Origin: Arboricoccus pini
GTDB lineage: Bacteria; Pseudomonadota; Alphaproteobacteria; Geminicoccales; Geminicoccaceae
DNA length: 64,000 nt
Reading direction: 5' to 3'
NCBI RefSeq assembly: GCF_900187945.1
Contig: NZ_FYEH01000002.1
Coordinates: forward strand, 62,001-126,000
Numbering within the stretch: position 1 is the first letter of the stretch; every line of letters starts with the position of its first letter. The notes under the pieces were generated by a model. The model was not told the origin of the DNA. It saw nothing but the letters and a program-made list of their open reading frames with translations, and made no database searches. Below, piece by piece: positions 37,713-48,149 of this stretch. Position numbers and translations under genes: made by a program.

Positions 37713-38565
37713 GGTTCCCCTCGCCGACAAGCATGCCTTCAAAACTGTAGGCAGTTGGCCCTGTCATGAAGACCGGGCCGGCACCGGCCCAGGCGATCGA
37801 GAGTTCCCCACCGTCGAGTTGAACTTGGCAGGCCGGACCGACGAGTTCGCGGCGAACAGCGGCCACCACTGCGGCACAGGCCCCAGAGCCACAGGCAAGC
37901 GTAAGGCCGGCACCACGTTCGAAGACACGCAAGCGCAGCGCTTCGTGCGAGACGATCTGCGCAAATCCGATATTCGCCCGTTCCGGAAACATCGGATGTC
38001 GCTCAAGCGTTGGCCCGATCGCCGGAATGTCGAGGCTATCAAGATCGTCGACGAAAAAGACAGCATGCGGGTTGCCCATGTTCACGGCAACCGGTTCCCC
38101 AAGTCCGAAGAGACGCAAGGGGACATGTAAGGTGTCGCAAGGCTGCGCCAGCGGGATGTCACGCCATGCCAACCGCGGCTCAGTCATCCCAACCTTGATT
38201 TGACCATCAGCGAGGCGCACGGCTCGCAACAGGCCGCTCCCGCTGGCAAGCGAGATCTCGTCGATGGCAGACTGGTCCATTAGGTAGCGTGCGGCGCAGC
38301 GCGTTCCATTGCCGCAAGCGCCCGCCAGCGAACCGTCACTGTTTAAGAAGTTGATCCTTGCGTCGGCGTCGGCGTCGGCGCTGGCATCAAGGATGACGAG
38401 TTGGTCGAAACCCACGCCGCGGTGCCTGTCGGCGATCCGCGTGACGAAGGCCGCATCGAACTCCAGCACCTTTTCGCGCCGATCGATCAGCACGAAATCG
38501 TTGCCCAGGCCGTGCATCTTGATGAAAGGAATTCGCTGCATTGCTGCCCGATAAGGCTTTGCCAT
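37699..38565 (-). CDS. dapF: Diaminopimelate epimerase
   Basis: PLP-independent racemase (288 residues) that makes meso-diaminopimelate for lysine and peptidoglycan. The two catalytic cysteines are C84 in GACGNGTRC and C225 in ACGSGAC. Between the strands near residue 62 and 70 a loop reads SADADADA, encoded by a hexanucleotide repeat. An ATG at 38565 or an internal one at M9 are both possible starts. First gene of the dapF-mtaB-ftsY run, divergent from ffh over 229 bases; I see no well-formed promoter there. Confidence 0.95.
   Translation of the reverse strand: MAKPYRAAMQRIPFIKMHGLGNDFVLIDRREKVLEFDAAFVTRIADRHRGVGFDQLVILDASADADADARINFLNSDGSLAGACGNGTRCAARYLMDQSAIDEISLASGSGLLRAVRLADGQIKVGMTEPRLAWRDIPLAQPCDTLHVPLRLFGLGEPVAVNMGNPHAVFFVDDLDSLDIPAIGPTLERHPMFPERANIGFAQIVSHEALRLRVFERGAGLTLACGSGACAAVVAAVRRELVGPACQVQLDGGELSIAWAGAGPVFMTGPTAYSFEGMLVGEGNHVDV
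38361..38378. repeat. Hexanucleotide tandem repeat inside dapF
   Basis: CGTCGG is repeated three times without interruption (38361-38378) and a one-mismatch copy follows. On the minus strand this encodes the Ala-Asp run in a surface loop of DapF. Slippage would change loop length by two residues without breaking the frame. Confidence 0.8.
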
Positions 38566-38794
38566 GACTAAGGCAACCTTATCGCCATCCCGATCATGCG
38601 AGGCTGCCCAATTGCTTGACTTTTCAATGCATGGAGCGCAAAAGCCTGCGTCCTACGCTAGCCGCCGATCGGTGTCGTAGATCACTAATCCTCAAGGACG
38701 CCGGATGAACCTCCATGGCGAGGTTCTTTTGCGTCATGTTGTGCTATGCTCGATCGTCTCCACCGTCAACGGGAAGCAAGTCCTCTGAGACGCG

Positions 38795-40174
38795 ATGTTC
38801 GATAACCTCTCCACACGGCTAGGCAAGGTCTTTGACCGGCTGAAGGGCAAGGGCGTCCTTAGCGAGGGCGACGTTGGCGACGCCATGCGCGAGATCCGCG
38901 TCGCGATGCTCGAGGCGGATGTGGCACTGCCGGTGGTCAAGGACTTCATAGCCAGCGTTCGCGAAAAGGCCGTCGGCCAAGAGGTGCTGCGATCGATTAC
39001 CCCCGGCCAGATGGTCGTCAAGATCGTCAACGATCATCTCCGCGAACTTCTAGGCGGCGCGACTTCCGAGCTTAAGCTGGCGAGCCCGCCAGCCGTAATC
39101 TTGATGGTCGGCTTGCAAGGCTCCGGCAAGACGACGAGTTCGGCCAAGCTCGCCGTTCGCCTGCGCAAGGACCGCAAGAAGGTCCTCCTGGCTTCGCTCG
39201 ACGTGCAGCGACCAGCGGCGCAAAAGCAACTTGAGGTCCTGGCCCAGCAGGCACAAGTGGACAGCCTGCCGATCGTGAACGGGCAGCAGCCACTCGACAT
39301 CACCCGACGCGCGCTGGAAAGCGCCCGGCGTGAAGGCTTCGACGTCCTGATCCTCGATACAGCAGGCCGGCTCCATATCGACGAATCGCTGATGGTCGAG
39401 CTTCTTCAGGTTCGCGACCTCGCGAAACCGCACGAGACGCTGCTCGTTGCTGATGCGCTGACCGGTCAAGATGCCGTCAACGTCGCCAGTCATTTTCATG
39501 AGCGGATCGCCGTAACCGGCATCGTGCTGACCCGCCTCGACGGCGATGCGCGCGGTGGTGCCGCACTGAGCATGCGCCAGGTGACCGGCCGACCGATTAA
39601 ATTCGTCGGCATGGGCGAAAAACTCGATGCGCTCGAGGTCTTCCATCCTGATCGCATGGCTGGCCGCATCCTTGGCATGGGCGACGTCGTCTCGCTGGTC
39701 GAAAAGGCCGCCGAGATCGTCGACAAAGATGAGGCCGAGCGACTGGCTGATAAGCTCCAGAGGGGGAGCTTCAGCTTGGAGGACTTCAAGAGCCAGCTCC
39801 TTCAGGTGAAGAAGATGGGTGGCATGGGCGGCATCATGGGCAAGCTGCCTGGTATCGCGAAGCTCAAGGCTCAGATGGGCGAAGCCAAGATCGATGAGAA
39901 AATCATCGGCCGGCAAATTGCCATTATCGATTCAATGACGAAAATTGAACGCCGCAACCCGAAGATAATCGATGGTTCGCGACGTCGTCGTATCGCCAAG
40001 GGGTCGGGAACCGACGTTGCTGACGTCAACCGACTTCTTAAGCAACACCGCCAGATGCAAGACATGATGAAACAGATGAAAAAGGCCGGCGGCCTCGGCA
40101 ATCTGAAGAATCTGTTGAGTCGAGGCGGATTGGGTGGAATGAAGCTGCCCCCGGGCCTGATGCCCCCCCGCTGA
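38795..40174 (+). CDS. ffh: Signal recognition particle protein Ffh
   Basis: SRP54 homologue (459 residues) that binds signal sequences and 4.5S RNA. The NG GTPase domain has G1 [10 protein letters not shown]3 DTAGRLHID and G4 [10 protein letters not shown]. The C-terminal M domain is Met-rich ([15 protein letters not shown], then [14 protein letters not shown]) with the RNA-binding [13 protein letters not shown] motif. First gene of a ribosome-biogenesis run with rpsP, rimM, trmD and rplS. The 4.5S RNA gene is not in the window. Confidence 0.97.
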   Translation: MFDNLSTRLGKVFDRLKGKGVLSEGDVGDAMREIRVAMLEADVALPVVKDFIASVREKAVGQEVLRSITPGQMVVKIVNDHLRELLGGATSELKLASPPAVILMVGLQGSGKTTSSAKLAVRLRKDRKKVLLASLDVQRPAAQKQLEVLAQQAQVDSLPIVNGQQPLDITRRALESARREGFDVLILDTAGRLHIDESLMVELLQVRDLAKPHETLLVADALTGQDAVNVASHFHERIAVTGIVLTRLDGDARGGAALSMRQVTGRPIKFVGMGEKLDALEVFHPDRMAGRILGMGDVVSLVEKAAEIVDKDEAERLADKLQRGSFSLEDFKSQLLQVKKMGGMGGIMGKLPGIAKLKAQMGEAKIDEKIIGRQIAIIDSMTKIERRNPKIIDGSRRRRIAKGSGTDVADVNRLLKQHRQMQDMMKQMKKAGGLGNLKNLLSRGGLGGMKLPPGLMPPR

Positions 40175-40185
40175 AGCGGTTTTTT
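40168..40185 (+). terminator. Terminator-like hairpin overlapping the ffh stop codon
   Basis: CCGC (40168-40171), loop TGAA and GCGG (40176-40179) are followed at once by six T (40180-40185). The TGA stop of ffh lies in the loop. The short stem suggests partial termination or attenuation, so that translation finishing on ffh could influence readthrough into rpsP. Confidence 0.45.
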
Positions 40186-40209
40186 GCCAAGTCTAAAGAG
40201 AGATTATCG

Positions 40210-40548
40210 ATGAGCGTTCGTATTCGCCTCGCCCGCGGTGGTGCCAAGAAGCGCCCCTATTACCGTATCGTCGCCGCCGATCAGCGTGCGGCACGCGATG
40301 GCGGTTTCCTCGAGAAGCTTGGCAGCTATAACCCTCTCCTGCCCGCCGAGGCCGAGAATCGCGTTACGCTAAATGAAGAGCGTATCCGTTATTGGCTGGG
40401 CAATGGCGCGCAGGTCAGCGATCGCGTTGCCAAGTTCCTGGACAAGGCGGGGATCACCAACAATACCGCCAAGCTTCGCGGAACGGGCAAGCGCGCCGAG
40501 GAAGCCGCCAAGAAGAAGGCCAACGCCGAGGCCGAAGCTGCCGCCTGA
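40210..40548 (+). CDS. rpsP: 30S ribosomal protein S16
   Basis: Small-subunit protein bS16 (112 residues). The core [23 protein letters not shown] is almost invariant, and LGSYNPL and [15 protein letters not shown] follow. The C-terminus carries a Lys/Ala/Glu-rich extension of about 25 residues, common in alphaproteobacteria. Upstream GAGAG serves as ribosome binding site. Confidence 0.97.
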   Translation: MSVRIRLARGGAKKRPYYRIVAADQRAARDGGFLEKLGSYNPLLPAEAENRVTLNEERIRYWLGNGAQVSDRVAKFLDKAGITNNTAKLRGTGKRAEEAAKKKANAEAEAAA

Positions 40549-40576
40549 TCTATCAGACCGGTGAGTCTCGACGGAT

Positions 40577-41107
40577 ATGCCCGCATCGGAACCCTCGCGC
40601 TTTGTGTGCGTCGCAGCCATTGCGGCCGCGCACGGTGTGCGGGGGGCAATGAAGCTCAAATGCTTTACGGCAGACCCTGAGGCTGTCGCTGGATATGGGC
40701 CGCTCTATGATGCGAATGGCAAGGCGCTCTTCACCGTTCGCATTCAATCGAGCACCAAGGATGGCGTGATCGTCACCGCGCCGGGGATCATGGATCGCGA
40801 CGCCGCCTCCTCCCTCCGCGGCACGCTCCTATATATCCCGCGTGATGCCCTTCCACCATTGGCCGACGACGAGTTCTATCTTGACGATTTGGTCGGATTA
40901 ATATGCCTCGACGAGGTTGGGCAAAAATGCGGCCACGTCGTTGCTGTCTATAATTTTGGTGCGGGCGATATCGTCGAAATTCGCGGCGAAGATGGCCGCG
41001 AGCATATGCTTCCGTTTACGCGCGACTATTTCCCTGACGTTGACAGCGCCAAAGGGCGGGTGACGGTTCGGTTGCCGGGTGAACTGGTGGCGAGCGCAGA
41101 ACGATGA
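40577..41107 (+). CDS. rimM: Ribosome maturation factor RimM
   Basis: Factor for 16S rRNA 3' domain assembly that binds S19; 176 residues. The N-terminal RimM barrel ([21 protein letters not shown]) is followed by a PRC-barrel domain ([19 protein letters not shown], then [13 protein letters not shown]). The stop overlaps the trmD start as ATGA. Sits between rpsP and trmD, the standard order. Confidence 0.95.
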   Translation: MPASEPSRFVCVAAIAAAHGVRGAMKLKCFTADPEAVAGYGPLYDANGKALFTVRIQSSTKDGVIVTAPGIMDRDAASSLRGTLLYIPRDALPPLADDEFYLDDLVGLICLDEVGQKCGHVVAVYNFGAGDIVEIRGEDGREHMLPFTRDYFPDVDSAKGRVTVRLPGELVASAER

Positions 41108-41892
41108 CGGAGCAACCCTGGACGGTCACCGTCCTCAGCCTCTTCCCGCAAATGTTTCCGGGCCCGCTCGATTTTTCCTTGAGCGGGCGTGCCAAGGCGA
41201 ACGGACGCTGGCGGCTGGTCAGCCGTAATTTGCGCGATGCCGCGCTGGACAAGCATCATACTGTCGACGACACACCATTTGGTGGCGGTGCGGGCATGGT
41301 CATGCGTCCGGACGTCGTTGCCCGTGCAGTCGACGAGGCTCTTGGCCAGGGCGCCAAGAGGCCGCTCATCTATATGTCGCCACGGGGCCGCCGTTTCGAT
41401 CAGGCGATGGCACGCGAACTGGTCGCCGGCCCTGGAATGACCATTCTTTGCGGGCGCTTCGAGGGAGTAGACGAACGTGTGCTCGAAGCCAGGAACTTCC
41501 TTGAGATATCTATCGGCGACTTCGTCCTGTCTGGCGGCGAAACGGCTGCCCTTTGCATGATCGATGCCTGCGTCCGCCTGATTCCGGACGTCATGGGGGC
41601 GGCGGAATCGCTTGTCGAAGAAAGCTTCTCCGACGGGCTTTTGGAATATCCGCACTATACCCGACCGCAGGAATGGGAGGGCCGGCGCGTGCCCGACATC
41701 CTTCTTTCCGGGCACCATGGCCGCGTCAAGGAATGGCGGCGACAAAAATCCCTTGAGATCACGGCTGCCAAGCGCCCTGATCTATTGACGACCGCCGCCG
41801 GTCGTGATCCATGGCGATCCGCTCTGGCTGCCAGTGTGGAGTCGCCTGCCTGCTCGCCCGAGCGGGCTGACGGCCATCCACCTGAAGAATAA
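41104..41892 (+). CDS. trmD: tRNA (guanine-37-N1)-methyltransferase
   Basis: SPOUT-class methyltransferase (262 residues) that makes m1G37 and so prevents +1 frameshifting. The knot region shows [12 protein letters not shown] and [13 protein letters not shown], preceded by [17 protein letters not shown]. The C-terminal helical domain ends with RRPDLL-type residues ([10 protein letters not shown]) and a short extra tail. Translationally coupled to rimM. Confidence 0.96.
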   Translation: MTEQPWTVTVLSLFPQMFPGPLDFSLSGRAKANGRWRLVSRNLRDAALDKHHTVDDTPFGGGAGMVMRPDVVARAVDEALGQGAKRPLIYMSPRGRRFDQAMARELVAGPGMTILCGRFEGVDERVLEARNFLEISIGDFVLSGGETAALCMIDACVRLIPDVMGAAESLVEESFSDGLLEYPHYTRPQEWEGRRVPDILLSGHHGRVKEWRRQKSLEITAAKRPDLLTTAAGRDPWRSALAASVESPACSPERADGHPPEE

Positions 41893-41921
41893 TGAATGCC
41901 GAGCTTACAGGAGTAGAGTCG

Positions 41922-42323
41922 ATGGCTGTTAATCTTATTGAAGATCTGGAACGCGAACAGATCGAGGCCTTGAGCGCTCAGCGGGCCGTCCCCACCTTCA
42001 AAGCCGGCGATACGCTGCGCGTCAACGTGAAGGTGATCGAAGGCAATCGTGAGCGTGTGCAGGCATTCGAAGGCGTATGCATCGCGCGACGCAATCGCGG
42101 CCTCAATTCGGCATTCACCGTCCGCAAGATCTCCTATGGCGAGGGAGTCGAGCGTGTTTTCCCGCTCTACAGCCCGCGTATCGACAGCATCGACGTCGTC
42201 AGGCGCGGTCGTGTCAGGCGTGCGAAGCTCTATTACCTGCGCGGGCGCACCGGCAAGGCCGCGCGTATCGTCGAGCTGCGGGATGACCGTCCCGCCAGCA
42301 AGGACCAGAAGGCAGCAAGCTGA
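41922..42323 (+). CDS. rplS: 50S ribosomal protein L19
   Basis: Large-subunit protein bL19 (133 residues). The segments [32 protein letters not shown] and [18 protein letters not shown] are diagnostic. The ATG at 41922 was chosen because AGGAG lies 8 bases before it and the family begins MNLIE-like here; an ATG at 41892 in the trmD stop is in frame but adds ten atypical residues. Confidence 0.96.
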   Translation: MAVNLIEDLEREQIEALSAQRAVPTFKAGDTLRVNVKVIEGNRERVQAFEGVCIARRNRGLNSAFTVRKISYGEGVERVFPLYSPRIDSIDVVRRGRVRRAKLYYLRGRTGKAARIVELRDDRPASKDQKAAS

Positions 42324-42329
42324 AGTCAC

Positions 42330-42347
42330 GGGCGCATAGCGCCCTTT
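42330..42347 (+). terminator. Candidate intrinsic terminator after rplS
   Basis: GGGCGC (42330-42335), loop ATA and GCGCCC (42339-42344) form a perfect 6-bp GC stem 6 bases after the rplS stop, followed by TTT. The short T-run implies partial termination between the ribosomal run and leuC, whose start lies 12 bases further on. Confidence 0.5.
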
Positions 42348-42358
42348 GGAGCGGTAGG

Positions 42359-43759
42359 ATGGGCAGGACGCTTTTCGAAAAGATCTGGGACAGCCACGTC
42401 GTTGATCGCCAGCCGGATGGCACCTGCCTACTCTATATCGATCGTCACCTCGTTCACGAGGTAACGAGTCCGCAGGCGTTCGAGGGTCTGCGCAGCACGG
42501 GCCGACGCGTACGGCGCCTGGACGCAACGCTTGCCGTTCCCGACCACAATGTGCCGACCAGCGATAGGAAGCTCGGCATTGCCGAGCCCACCTCGCGATT
42601 GCAGGTCGAGACTCTGGAACGGAACTGCGAAGAGTTCGGTGTCGAGCTCTTCGGCGTCACGGATCAGCGCCAGGGCATCGTTCACATCATCGGGCCCGAG
42701 CAGGGCTTTACCTTGCCCGGCATGACGATCGTCTGCGGCGACAGCCATACCAGCACGCACGGCGCCTTCGGCTCGCTGGCATTCGGCATCGGCACCTCCG
42801 AGGTGGAGCATGTGCTGGCGACCCAGACGTTGCTGCAGCGCATGCCGAAGACGATGCGGATCACAGTCGATGGCGAGCTTGGCTTTGGCGTCACGGCCAA
42901 GGACGTCATTCTCGCGATCATCGGCAAGATCGGTACTGCTGGCGGTACCGGTCACGTCATCGAATATGCTGGCAGCGTCATTCGCGGCCTCTCGATGGAG
43001 GGCCGGATGACCATTTGCAACATGTCGATCGAGGCTGGCGCGCGAGCGGGCTTGATCGCCCCGGACGAAACGACCTTCGCCTACGTCAAGGGCCGCCCCA
43101 TGGCGCCCAAGGCCGGGGCCTGGGAGCAGGCGGTTGCCTACTGGAGGAGCCTGCCCTCGGATCCTGACGCGCGTTATGACACCGAGATTGTGCTGCACGG
43201 GCAAACGCTGGAACCGCAGGTAACATGGGGCACCAGCCCGCAGGACGTCGTTGGCATCACCGGAACGGTTCCGGATCCACGTGCAGCCGACGCCGAGGAT
43301 CGCCGTCGGTCGATCTCGCGTTCGCTCGAGTATATGGGTCTCGAAGCGGGTATGCCGATGAGCGAGATTGCGATCGATAAGGTGTTCATCGGTTCGTGCA
43401 CGAATGGGCGCATTGAAGACCTGCGCGCAGTCGCCAAACTGGTCGAGGGCAAGAAGATAGCCTCGCGCGTCGAAGCGATGATCGTCCCGGGATCGGGCCT
43501 CGTCAAATACCAGGCCGAGGAAGAGGGTCTGGACAAGATCTTCATCGATGCTGGATTCGACTGGCGCGAGGCCGGCTGTTCCATGTGTCTTGGGATGAAT
43601 CCCGATAAGCTTAAGCCGGGCGAGCGCTGTGCGTCGACGAGCAACCGCAATTTCGAAGGGCGGCAGGGGCCGGGCGGGCGCACGCATCTGCTCTCCCCAG
43701 CCATGGCCGCCGCTGCCGCATTGAACGGGCACCTGACCGACGTGCGCGACTTGGCCTGA
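42359..43759 (+). CDS. leuC: 3-isopropylmalate dehydratase large subunit
   Basis: Aconitase-family [4Fe-4S] isomerase subunit (466 residues) in leucine synthesis. Cluster cysteines lie in [11 protein letters not shown] and in [12 protein letters not shown]. The N-terminal [12 protein letters not shown] and the [20 protein letters not shown] block are typical. Its ATG has GGAG 8 bases upstream. Works as heterodimer with LeuD, encoded next. Confidence 0.97.
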   Translation: MGRTLFEKIWDSHVVDRQPDGTCLLYIDRHLVHEVTSPQAFEGLRSTGRRVRRLDATLAVPDHNVPTSDRKLGIAEPTSRLQVETLERNCEEFGVELFGVTDQRQGIVHIIGPEQGFTLPGMTIVCGDSHTSTHGAFGSLAFGIGTSEVEHVLATQTLLQRMPKTMRITVDGELGFGVTAKDVILAIIGKIGTAGGTGHVIEYAGSVIRGLSMEGRMTICNMSIEAGARAGLIAPDETTFAYVKGRPMAPKAGAWEQAVAYWRSLPSDPDARYDTEIVLHGQTLEPQVTWGTSPQDVVGITGTVPDPRAADAEDRRRSISRSLEYMGLEAGMPMSEIAIDKVFIGSCTNGRIEDLRAVAKLVEGKKIASRVEAMIVPGSGLVKYQAEEEGLDKIFIDAGFDWREAGCSMCLGMNPDKLKPGERCASTSNRNFEGRQGPGGRTHLLSPAMAAAAALNGHLTDVRDLA

Positions 43760-43770
43760 GATCGATCGAG

Positions 43771-43797
43771 GATCCGAGTTTCCAGTGAACCCGGATC
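43771..43797. repeat. Inverted repeat in the leuC-leuD gap
   Basis: GATCCG (43771-43776) pairs with CGGATC (43792-43797). After one mismatch the pairing resumes with GTT (43778-43780) and AAC (43788-43790), leaving a 7-base loop. No T-run follows, so an mRNA stability or processing role between leuC and leuD is more likely than termination. Confidence 0.45.
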
Positions 43798-43821
43798 GAG
43801 CTCATTTCCGGGAGCATCTTT

Positions 43822-44445
43822 ATGCAGCCCTTCACGAAGCTCACTGGGGTGGCCGCTCCTCTGCCACTCGTCAATGTCGACACTGACAAGATCATCCCGG
43901 CGAAATGGCTAAAGACAATCAAGCGCACCGGTCTCGGCATCGCGGCGTTCGAGACACTGCGCTACGAGACGGATGGTTCTGAGAAGCCCGACTTCGTTCT
44001 TAATCGCGAGCCTTATCGACACGCCGAGATCCTTATCGCCGGCGCAAATTTTGGCTGCGGCAGTTCGCGCGAACACGCGCCCTGGGCACTGCTCGACTTT
44101 GGCATCCGCTGCGTAATCGCGCCGAGTTTCGCCGACATCTTCTTTAATAACTGCTTTAAGAATGGCATCCTGCCGATTGTCTTGCCGCAGGAACAGATCG
44201 ACCTGCTCATGCAGGAAGCAACCGAGGCCGATGATCCCACCTTCACGGTTGACCTAGAGGCCAAGGAAATTATCCGGCCACGCGGCAACGCACCCTTGCC
44301 GTTCGACGTCGATGCCTTCAGCCGAGATTGCCTGTTGCAGGGCCTTGACGATATCGGCCTGACGCTCGCCAAGAGCACCAAGATCGACGGCTTCGAGTCT
44401 CAACAGCGCACGGGACAACCTTGGCTCTACCGAGCTGTGGCCTGA
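43822..44445 (+). CDS. leuD: 3-isopropylmalate dehydratase small subunit
   Basis: Small subunit (207 residues) that completes the isopropylmalate isomerase with LeuC. The substrate-binding [22 protein letters not shown] motif is intact, preceded by [24 protein letters not shown] precedes the ATG by about 8 bases. The long, 3-kb LeuC/LeuD/LeuB set is complete except for leuA, which is elsewhere. Confidence 0.97.
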   Translation: MQPFTKLTGVAAPLPLVNVDTDKIIPAKWLKTIKRTGLGIAAFETLRYETDGSEKPDFVLNREPYRHAEILIAGANFGCGSSREHAPWALLDFGIRCVIAPSFADIFFNNCFKNGILPIVLPQEQIDLLMQEATEADDPTFTVDLEAKEIIRPRGNAPLPFDVDAFSRDCLLQGLDDIGLTLAKSTKIDGFESQQRTGQPWLYRAVA

Positions 44446-44478
44446 ACCCAATCTCCTCAAGCGAAAGAAGCATCGGTC

Positions 44479-45588
44479 ATGACCGAACAAGGTCACATTC
44501 TCTTCCTCCCGGGTGATGGAATCGGTCCCGAGGTGATGGAAGAGGTCAAGCGGGTGGCCGGCTGGTTCGGCGCTCGCGGACTGGTCTTCGCACTCGACGA
44601 AGATCTCGTCGGCGGCGCGGCCTATGATCGCCACGGCGTCCCGCTGGCTCCAGCGACCCTTGAGAAAGCGACGACGATCGGCACGGTCATGTTCGGCGCT
44701 GTGGGGGGGCCAGCCTATGATGACTTACCCTTCGAGAAACGGCCCGAGCGTGGTCTCCTGGCACTGCGCAAGGAGCTTGGCCTGTTCGCCAATCTCCGCC
44801 CTGCTCTCGTCTTCCCGGCGCTTGCGGCAGCCTCAGCCCTCAAGCCCGAGTTGGTCGAAGGCTTGGATATCATGATCGTCCGGGAACTAACGGGCGGGGT
44901 ATATTTTGGCGAGCCCAAGGAGGTCACGAGCCTGCCCGACGGTCAGGAACGCGCAGTCGACACGCAGGTCTATACGACCTCGGAGATCGAGCGGATCGCG
45001 CGTGTCGGCTTCGAACTGGCGCAAAAGCGCTCCAATCGGGTTGCCTCGGCCGAGAAATCGAATGTCATGAAGTCGGGCATTCTTTGGAAGAAGACCGTTC
45101 AGCGTATTCACGATACCGAATTTGCCGGTGTCGAGCTTGCGCACGTGCTGGCTGATAACTGCGCGATGCAACTCGTTCGACAGCCCAAGCAGTTCGATGT
45201 GATCGTAACCGATAATCTTTTCGGCGACATCCTGTCCGACGTTGCGGCCATGCTGACGGGCAGTCTCGGCATGTTGCCATCCGCTTCGCTGGGGGCACCC
45301 GATCAGCATGGGCGGCGCAAGGCGATGTACGAGCCCGTGCACGGCTCGGCGCCCGATATCGCCGGCCGGGGCATCGCCAATCCCTTGGCCTGCATCTCGA
45401 GCTTCAGCATGCTGCTTCGCTATTCGTTCGAGCGGGGAGCGGAGGCCGACATGCTGGACCGTGCCATCACCCGCGTGCTGGACGAAGGGTATCGGACAGC
45501 CGACATCATGCAGTCCGGAGCGACCAGAGTTTCGACCTCCGAGATGGGCTCGCGCATCCTGGACGCGCTCGATCGACTGGCTGCCTAG
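44479..45588 (+). CDS. leuB: 3-isopropylmalate dehydrogenase
   Basis: NAD-dependent beta-decarboxylating dehydrogenase (369 residues), third step of leucine synthesis. Visible marks: [11 protein letters not shown] at the N-terminus, [11 protein letters not shown], the metal-binding [30 protein letters not shown], and [18 protein letters not shown] for cofactor binding. Follows leuD by 33 bases. Confidence 0.97.
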   Translation: MTEQGHILFLPGDGIGPEVMEEVKRVAGWFGARGLVFALDEDLVGGAAYDRHGVPLAPATLEKATTIGTVMFGAVGGPAYDDLPFEKRPERGLLALRKELGLFANLRPALVFPALAAASALKPELVEGLDIMIVRELTGGVYFGEPKEVTSLPDGQERAVDTQVYTTSEIERIARVGFELAQKRSNRVASAEKSNVMKSGILWKKTVQRIHDTEFAGVELAHVLADNCAMQLVRQPKQFDVIVTDNLFGDILSDVAAMLTGSLGMLPSASLGAPDQHGRRKAMYEPVHGSAPDIAGRGIANPLACISSFSMLLRYSFERGAEADMLDRAITRVLDEGYRTADIMQSGATRVSTSEMGSRILDALDRLAA

Positions 45589-45617
45589 AGCGGCCCTGCT
45601 GGGAAGGACTAGTTTCA

Positions 45618-46634
45618 ATGGGCTACAAAGTGGCCGTCGTGGGCGCGACCGGTGCGGTTGGTGGAGAAATCCTCGAGATCCTGGCCGAGCGGAACTTCCC
45701 GGTGGATGAGGTTGTTGCCCTCGCCTCCGAGCGGTCCCTCGGCAAGGAAGTATCATTCGGAGATGATGAGCGGCTGGAGGTCAAGGATCTCGAAACGTTC
45801 GATTTCGAGGGCTTCGACATCGGGCTGTTTTCGCCAGGGGCGAAGATCTCCGCCGTTCATGCGCCCCGCGCTGCACGCGCCGGCTGTGTCGTGATCGATA
45901 ACACCTCGCATTTCCGGATGGAGCAGGATGTCCCGCTGATCGTCCCGGAGGTCAATCGCGAGGCGCTTGTCGACTTTCGCGCTCGGAATATCATTGCCAA
46001 CCCGAACTGCTCGACCATCCAGATGGTCGTAGCGCTTAAGCCGTTGCACGATATTGCCCGAATCAAACGGGTCGTCGTCTCGACCTATCAATCGGTCTCA
46101 GGCGGCGGCAAGGAGGCGATGGACGAGCTCTTCGAGCACACCAAGGCGATCTACATGAACGATCGTAAGGTGCCGGAGATCTTTCCCAAGACGATCGCCT
46201 TCAACTGTATCCCGCAGATCGACGTCTTCCTGGAGGATGGCTCCACCAAGGAAGAGTGGAAGATGACGGTCGAGACCAAGAAGATCCTGGACGCCGCGAT
46301 CGACGTTACGGCAACCTGCGTGCGTGTCCCGGTCTTCGTCGGCCATGCCGAGGCGGTCAATGTCGAGTTTGAATCGCCGATCGAGGTCGAAGAAGCGATC
46401 GAGGCCCTGCAAAACGCCGAGGGCGTCCTTGTCGTGGACGATCCAGAGCGCGGGGAATACGTGACTCAGATTGACTGCGTGGGTGAATATGCGGTCTTCG
46501 TGTCGCGTATCCGCAAGGATCCGACCGTACCTTATGGCCTCAACCTTTGGATCGTGTCTGACAATCTGCGCAAGGGTGCTGCACTCAATGCCGTGCAGAT
46601 CGCCGAAGCCATGGTCGAGGACAGCCTAATCTGA
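45618..46634 (+). CDS. asd: Aspartate-semialdehyde dehydrogenase
   Basis: NADP-dependent dehydrogenase (338 residues) that reduces aspartyl phosphate to the semialdehyde, the branch point to lysine, DAP, methionine and threonine. N-terminal VVGATGAVGGEIL binds NADP, the catalytic cysteine is C131 in NPNCSTIQM, and the catalytic His lies in PVFVGHAEAVNVEF. GGAAGGA precedes the start. Supplies precursors for dapF and metC products in this window. Confidence 0.96.
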   Translation: MGYKVAVVGATGAVGGEILEILAERNFPVDEVVALASERSLGKEVSFGDDERLEVKDLETFDFEGFDIGLFSPGAKISAVHAPRAARAGCVVIDNTSHFRMEQDVPLIVPEVNREALVDFRARNIIANPNCSTIQMVVALKPLHDIARIKRVVVSTYQSVSGGGKEAMDELFEHTKAIYMNDRKVPEIFPKTIAFNCIPQIDVFLEDGSTKEEWKMTVETKKILDAAIDVTATCVRVPVFVGHAEAVNVEFESPIEVEEAIEALQNAEGVLVVDDPERGEYVTQIDCVGEYAVFVSRIRKDPTVPYGLNLWIVSDNLRKGAALNAVQIAEAMVEDSLI

Positions 46635-46658
46635 GAGGACAGCGACAGAGATGAAGAC

Positions 46659-48149
46659 TTGAGCGAAACATCCTCCAACATCGCTGAGTATTCTGTCTCC
46701 GAACTGGCCTTCGCGTTGAAACGGACGGTCGAAGACTCCTTCGGACTTGTACGTGTGCGCGGCGAGATTTCTGGATTTAAGCGCGCGGCTTCTGGCCATG
46801 TCTATCTGGCACTGAAGGATGATCGAGCCGTCCTGGATGCCGTCGCCTGGCGCAACACGCTGGGCCGCCTTGCCTTTGAGCCCGGTGACGGATTGGAGGT
46901 CATCTGTGTCGGCCGACTGACGACCTATCCTGGCCGTTCCAAGTATCAGCTCGTCGTCGAGCGTATGGAGCCTGCCGGTATCGGCGCCCTCCTGGCGCAA
47001 CTAGACGAACGCCGCCGCCGGCTCGAGGCCGAGGGCCTCTTCGATGTATCGCGTAAGCGACCATTGCCGGTCCTGCCGGGCGTCATCGGTATCGTGACCT
47101 CTCCGACCGGTTCGGTCATCCGCGATATCCTGCATCGTCTGGAGGAGAGGTTTCCCAGGCGCGTTCTGGTCTGGCCTGTGCCCGTGCAGGGCGAAGGCGC
47201 GCGGGAAGCCATCGCTGCGGCTATCGACGGCTTCAGCGGGATGCCCGAGGGCGGGGCTATACCGCGGCCCGATCTGATCATCGTTGCTCGTGGCGGCGGC
47301 TCGATCGAAGATTTGTGGGCGTTCAACGAGGAAATCGTCGTTCGCGCCGCAGCGGCCTGCTCGATTCCGCTTATCTCGGCGGTGGGACACGAGACCGACA
47401 CCACGCTTATCGATCTCGCGGCCGACCACCGCGCGCCGACGCCGACCGCCGCTGCCGAAATGGCGGTCCCTGTCCGTCGCGAGCTGATGCTCCAGCTCGA
47501 CCAGCTGAGGATGCGCCAGCAAGCCGGTCTCGGACGCACGATCGACGAAATGCGCCGACACGTCGATGGGGTAGCTCGAGGACTGGCTCACCCGTCAAGA
47601 CTGCTCGGAACGGCCGCCCAACGGCTGGATGATTTGAGCGAGCGGCTTCGCCTCCGGCCGCCCGCTGAGGTTGTCCGAGTCCAGCGCCTGCAACTGCTGG
47701 GCCGTGGAGCCCGGCTTGATGAGGTGGCCGCCGACATGATCCGGCGCTCGACCGAGGCCCTGTCAGCGATAAGTGGCCGATTAGCGATTGAGACCCTGAC
47801 AGGCCGCCTTGAAACTGGCTTGTCGACCCTGGCGCGCATGTCCCCCCGACTCGACCAGGCCACGCGAGGCCGACTCCGCGCGTATGGCGAACGTGTAGAG
47901 GCTTTGAGCGCCCTTTGTCATTCACTCGGGCCACAGCGCGTCCTGGAGCGCGGCTATGTGCTCGTCCGGGACGAGACTGGTAGCTTGGTCACGACCGCTG
48001 ACGATGCAAAGAGCAAGGCCCATCTCTCCATCGTGTTCAGGGATGCCGCCTTGAACGTCGTGCCTGAACTCGATGAACGGCCGATAACTCGGCGACGCCC
48101 TGCTGGCAACCGGAGCAAGACCGCCGGAAAGCAGGAGACGCTGCTCTAA
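46659..48149 (+). CDS. xseA: Exodeoxyribonuclease VII large subunit
   Basis: Catalytic subunit (496 residues) of exonuclease VII. The N-terminal OB-fold (YSVSELAFALKRTVEDSFG, then RVRGEISGFKRAASGHVYLALKDD) is followed by the catalytic domain with IGIVTSPTGSVIRDIL, ARGGGSIEDLWAFNEE and SAVGHETDTTLIDLAADHRAPTP. A coiled helical region and C-terminal LERGYVLVRD end it. The start is TTG at 46659 with GATGAAG nearby. The small subunit gene is remote (6598-6885). Confidence 0.95.
   Translation: MSETSSNIAEYSVSELAFALKRTVEDSFGLVRVRGEISGFKRAASGHVYLALKDDRAVLDAVAWRNTLGRLAFEPGDGLEVICVGRLTTYPGRSKYQLVVERMEPAGIGALLAQLDERRRRLEAEGLFDVSRKRPLPVLPGVIGIVTSPTGSVIRDILHRLEERFPRRVLVWPVPVQGEGAREAIAAAIDGFSGMPEGGAIPRPDLIIVARGGGSIEDLWAFNEEIVVRAAAACSIPLISAVGHETDTTLIDLAADHRAPTPTAAAEMAVPVRRELMLQLDQLRMRQQAGLGRTIDEMRRHVDGVARGLAHPSRLLGTAAQRLDDLSERLRLRPPAEVVRVQRLQLLGRGARLDEVAADMIRRSTEALSAISGRLAIETLTGRLETGLSTLARMSPRLDQATRGRLRAYGERVEALSALCHSLGPQRVLERGYVLVRDETGSLVTTADDAKSKAHLSIVFRDAALNVVPELDERPITRRRPAGNRSKTAGKQETLL

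Noticed and set aside
39050-39916. A 288-codon minus-strand frame opposite ffh
   Set aside because: It is antisense to the GTPase and M domain codons of ffh and has no family features.
42428-43732. A 434-codon open frame on the minus strand opposite leuC
   Set aside because: leuC is unmistakable on the plus strand; the antisense frame is rich in Arg, Ala and His and has no recognisable motif. Such long shadows are usual in high-GC genes.
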